Shown one piece after another: positions 35,179 to 36,314 of a stretch of 36,314 nucleotides of DNA. The position numbers were made by a program, and so were the translations under genes. Below the pieces are notes generated by a model. The model was not told the origin of the DNA. It ran no database searches and saw only the letters and a program-made list of their open reading frames with translations. Positions within the stretch are counted from its first letter, which is position 1; every line of letters begins with the position of its first letter. The stretch is from Actinomycetota bacterium (GTDB taxonomy: Bacteria; Actinomycetota; Acidimicrobiia; Spongiisociales; UBA11373), in contig JAHLKU010000022.1 of the NCBI GenBank assembly GCA_020444505.1, positions 1-36,314 on the forward strand, in the 5' to 3' direction.

Positions 35179-35675
35179 GGCGTCCCCCGCGACCAATCCT
35201 CCCGGCGCATGGCCCGCAGCGCCTGGTTGCGGACCCGGCGCGGCAGCCGGTGCAGCAGCACGATGCCGTTGACGTGGTCGATCTCGTGCTGGAGCACCCT
35301 GCCGAGCAGCTCGTCGCCGGCGTACTCGATCTCTTCGCCGTCGAGGTTCAGCCCCCTGGCGCGGGCATACGCTGCCCGCTCGATCGGCCAGTAGCGCTCC
35401 GGCACCGAGAGGCACCCCTCGTCGAACACCCACTCCCCCTCGGTCTCCAGCATCACCGGGTTGATCAGGTGGTGCTGCCCGTCCCCCACATCCCAGACGA
35501 CCACCTGCAGCGGGATGCCGATCTGAGGAGCGGCGAGGCCCACCCCGGGGGCGTCGTACATGGTCTCGAACATGTCGTCGACGAGGCGGCGGATGTCGTC
35601 GTCGATGTCGGTGACCTCGGCGGCGGGGCTCCGCAGCACGGGGTCGGGGTACACGCGGATGGGGAAGATGGCCAC
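35175..35675 (-). CDS. def: Peptide deformylase
   Basis: This 166-aa metalloenzyme removes the formyl group from new proteins. All three motifs are intact: GVGLAAPQIG, EGCLSVP (metal-binding Cys) and QHEIDHVNG (two metal-binding His and the catalytic Glu). It is coupled to fmt by a 4-nt overlap, so the formylation and deformylation enzymes are made together. The GTG start at 35675 lies 6 nt after TAGTCT, so def-fmt is probably leaderless. Confidence 0.97.
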   Translation of the reverse strand: MAIFPIRVYPDPVLRSPAAEVTDIDDDIRRLVDDMFETMYDAPGVGLAAPQIGIPLQVVVWDVGDGQHHLINPVMLETEGEWVFDEGCLSVPERYWPIERAAYARARGLNLDGEEIEYAGDELLGRVLQHEIDHVNGIVLLHRLPRRVRNQALRAMRREDWSRGTP

Positions 35676-35681
35676 GCGGCG

Positions 35682-35687
35682 AGACTA
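35682..35687 (-). promoter_or_regulatory. -10 element, leaderless def-fmt
   Basis: TAGTCT on the minus strand, 6 nt before the def GTG at 35675. Confidence 0.6.
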
Positions 35688-35704
35688 GTGGAGCCCGGGG
35701 TGCC

Positions 35705-36235
35705 TCAATCGACCAGCAGGCCGCCGGCGACGGCGATCTCGCCGATCTGGCCGCGGTGCTCTGCTTCGTGCTGGCACAGGTGGTGGATCACCCACGCCGG
35801 GCTGACGTCGTAGCCGGGCAGCGCCCGCACCCGGTGCAGGCCCGCCTCGTCCATGTCGCGGAGGGCGTAGAGGAGGCGCGCCCGCACCGCGTGCAGCCGG
35901 GTGAGGTGGGTATCGAGGCTCTCTCCCGCAGCCACCGCCAGCCGCCCCCCGGCGTCCCGGTGGTCGTGGGGGAACAGCCGCAGGAACTCGCCGGGCGGTT
36001 CGGTGCCGAGGATGTCGGCGTACAGCCAGTCGAGTTCGATGATCGCCAGGTGGTACAGCAGCGAGCCGATGGTGTTGCCGCCCCACGGCGGCACCCAGTC
36101 GGGGGCGTCGTCGCCGAGACGCTCCACCAGGGCGACGGTGCGGTCCCTGGCGTCCTCGAGCGCCCACAGCGCGGCCCCGACGGCCGGGTGGTAGCCGTCG
36201 AGCGGCTCGGGCACGTGCAGGGGGCGTTCGTCCAT
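35705..36235 (-). CDS. DinB family protein (possible metal-dependent enzyme)
   Basis: This 176-aa protein matches the DinB/YfiT four-helix bundle. The likely metal-binding His are in LLYHLAIIELDW (about residue 62) and in HHLCQHEAEHRGQI (about 155 and 159), the spacing typical of the fold. In actinobacteria DinB-like proteins include mycothiol- or bacillithiol-dependent transferases and many of unknown role, so function is not assigned. The ATG at 36235 follows TACCCT by 7 nt, a leaderless arrangement. The last 79 nt of the window beyond it hold no visible gene. Confidence 0.88.
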   Translation of the reverse strand: MDERPLHVPEPLDGYHPAVGAALWALEDARDRTVALVERLGDDAPDWVPPWGGNTIGSLLYHLAIIELDWLYADILGTEPPGEFLRLFPHDHRDAGGRLAVAAGESLDTHLTRLHAVRARLLYALRDMDEAGLHRVRALPGYDVSPAWVIHHLCQHEAEHRGQIGEIAVAGGLLVD

Positions 36236-36242
36236 CGGAGGG

Positions 36243-36248
36243 AGGGTA
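36243..36248 (-). promoter_or_regulatory. -10 element, leaderless DinB-family gene
   Basis: TACCCT on the minus strand, 7 nt before the ATG at 36235. Confidence 0.55.
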
Positions 36249-36314
36249 GGCGTCCGGGTCGCGTTCGGCCGGGACGCCGCGGCTCGCCGTCGTGCGAGAA
36301 GAGGTGGTGCGAGC

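Overview
The window is a chromosomal segment from a high-GC actinobacterium. It carries core housekeeping genes and shows no phage, transposase, integrase or CRISPR. The 16S rRNA on the minus strand, the 3.1-kb 23S (longer than in proteobacteria), and the gene neighbourhoods (infC-rpmI-rplT-trmH-pheST-arg-mpg-tyrS and def-fmt-rpe-ribD-ribBA) all fit Actinobacteria. My reading of the 16S favours a deep-branching class such as Acidimicrobiia, but I could not run a classification.

Layout. 1-1.0 kb: a small zinc-finger-like gene bounded by a perfect 16-bp inverted repeat, then a divergent thioredoxin. 1.0-5.5 kb (minus): GH13 amylase, glgB, msrB, tag. 5.6-10.0 kb: a membrane-anchored protein of unknown function (plus), then YibE/F, a DUF2087 protein, gamma-glutamyltransferase and an SSB-like protein (minus). 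10.0-11.8 kb: an MBL-fold hydrolase (plus) facing a Gly/Arg-rich TPR protein (minus). 11.9-17.25 kb (minus): a complete rrn operon, 16S-23S-5S, with promoter, leader, RNase III-type processing stems and terminator hairpin; there is no tRNA in the spacer. 17.4-21.15 kb (plus): tyrS and a class A penicillin-binding protein with two PASTA domains and a lipoprotein-like N-terminus. 21.2-28.9 kb (minus): rnhB, then infC-rpmI-rplT-trmH, pheS-pheT, argF and mpg. 28.9 kb: a GNAT acetyltransferase (plus). 29.4-33.3 kb (minus): rpe, a REC-GGDEF response regulator, ribD, ribBA. 33.4-34.2 kb: PPK2 (plus). 34.2-36.2 kb (minus): def, fmt and a DinB-family protein.

How the genes relate. Most of the window serves translation: rRNA, TyrRS, PheRS, IF3, L35, L20, peptide deformylase, methionyl-tRNA formyltransferase and an rRNA methyltransferase. 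Smaller groups serve riboflavin synthesis, alpha-glucan metabolism, alkylation repair and cell-wall synthesis. Genes are tightly packed: six neighbouring pairs share 4-nt ATGA or GTGA overlaps.

The clearest regulatory signals are these. Eleven genes have a TANNNT -10 element ending 6-8 nt before the start codon, which implies leaderless mRNAs. The infC operon has a good promoter, a leader attenuator hairpin with a U-tract, and an apparent AUC start codon for infC; the downstream trmH also seems to lack a standard start at its conserved N-terminus. The pre-16S and pre-23S processing stems can be read directly from complementary flanks. I see no convincing new defence or mobile system. The most unusual items are the inverted-repeat-bounded zinc-finger gene, the possible IF3-sensitive starts, the lipoprotein-like PBP, and the coupled rpe/GGDDF regulator.
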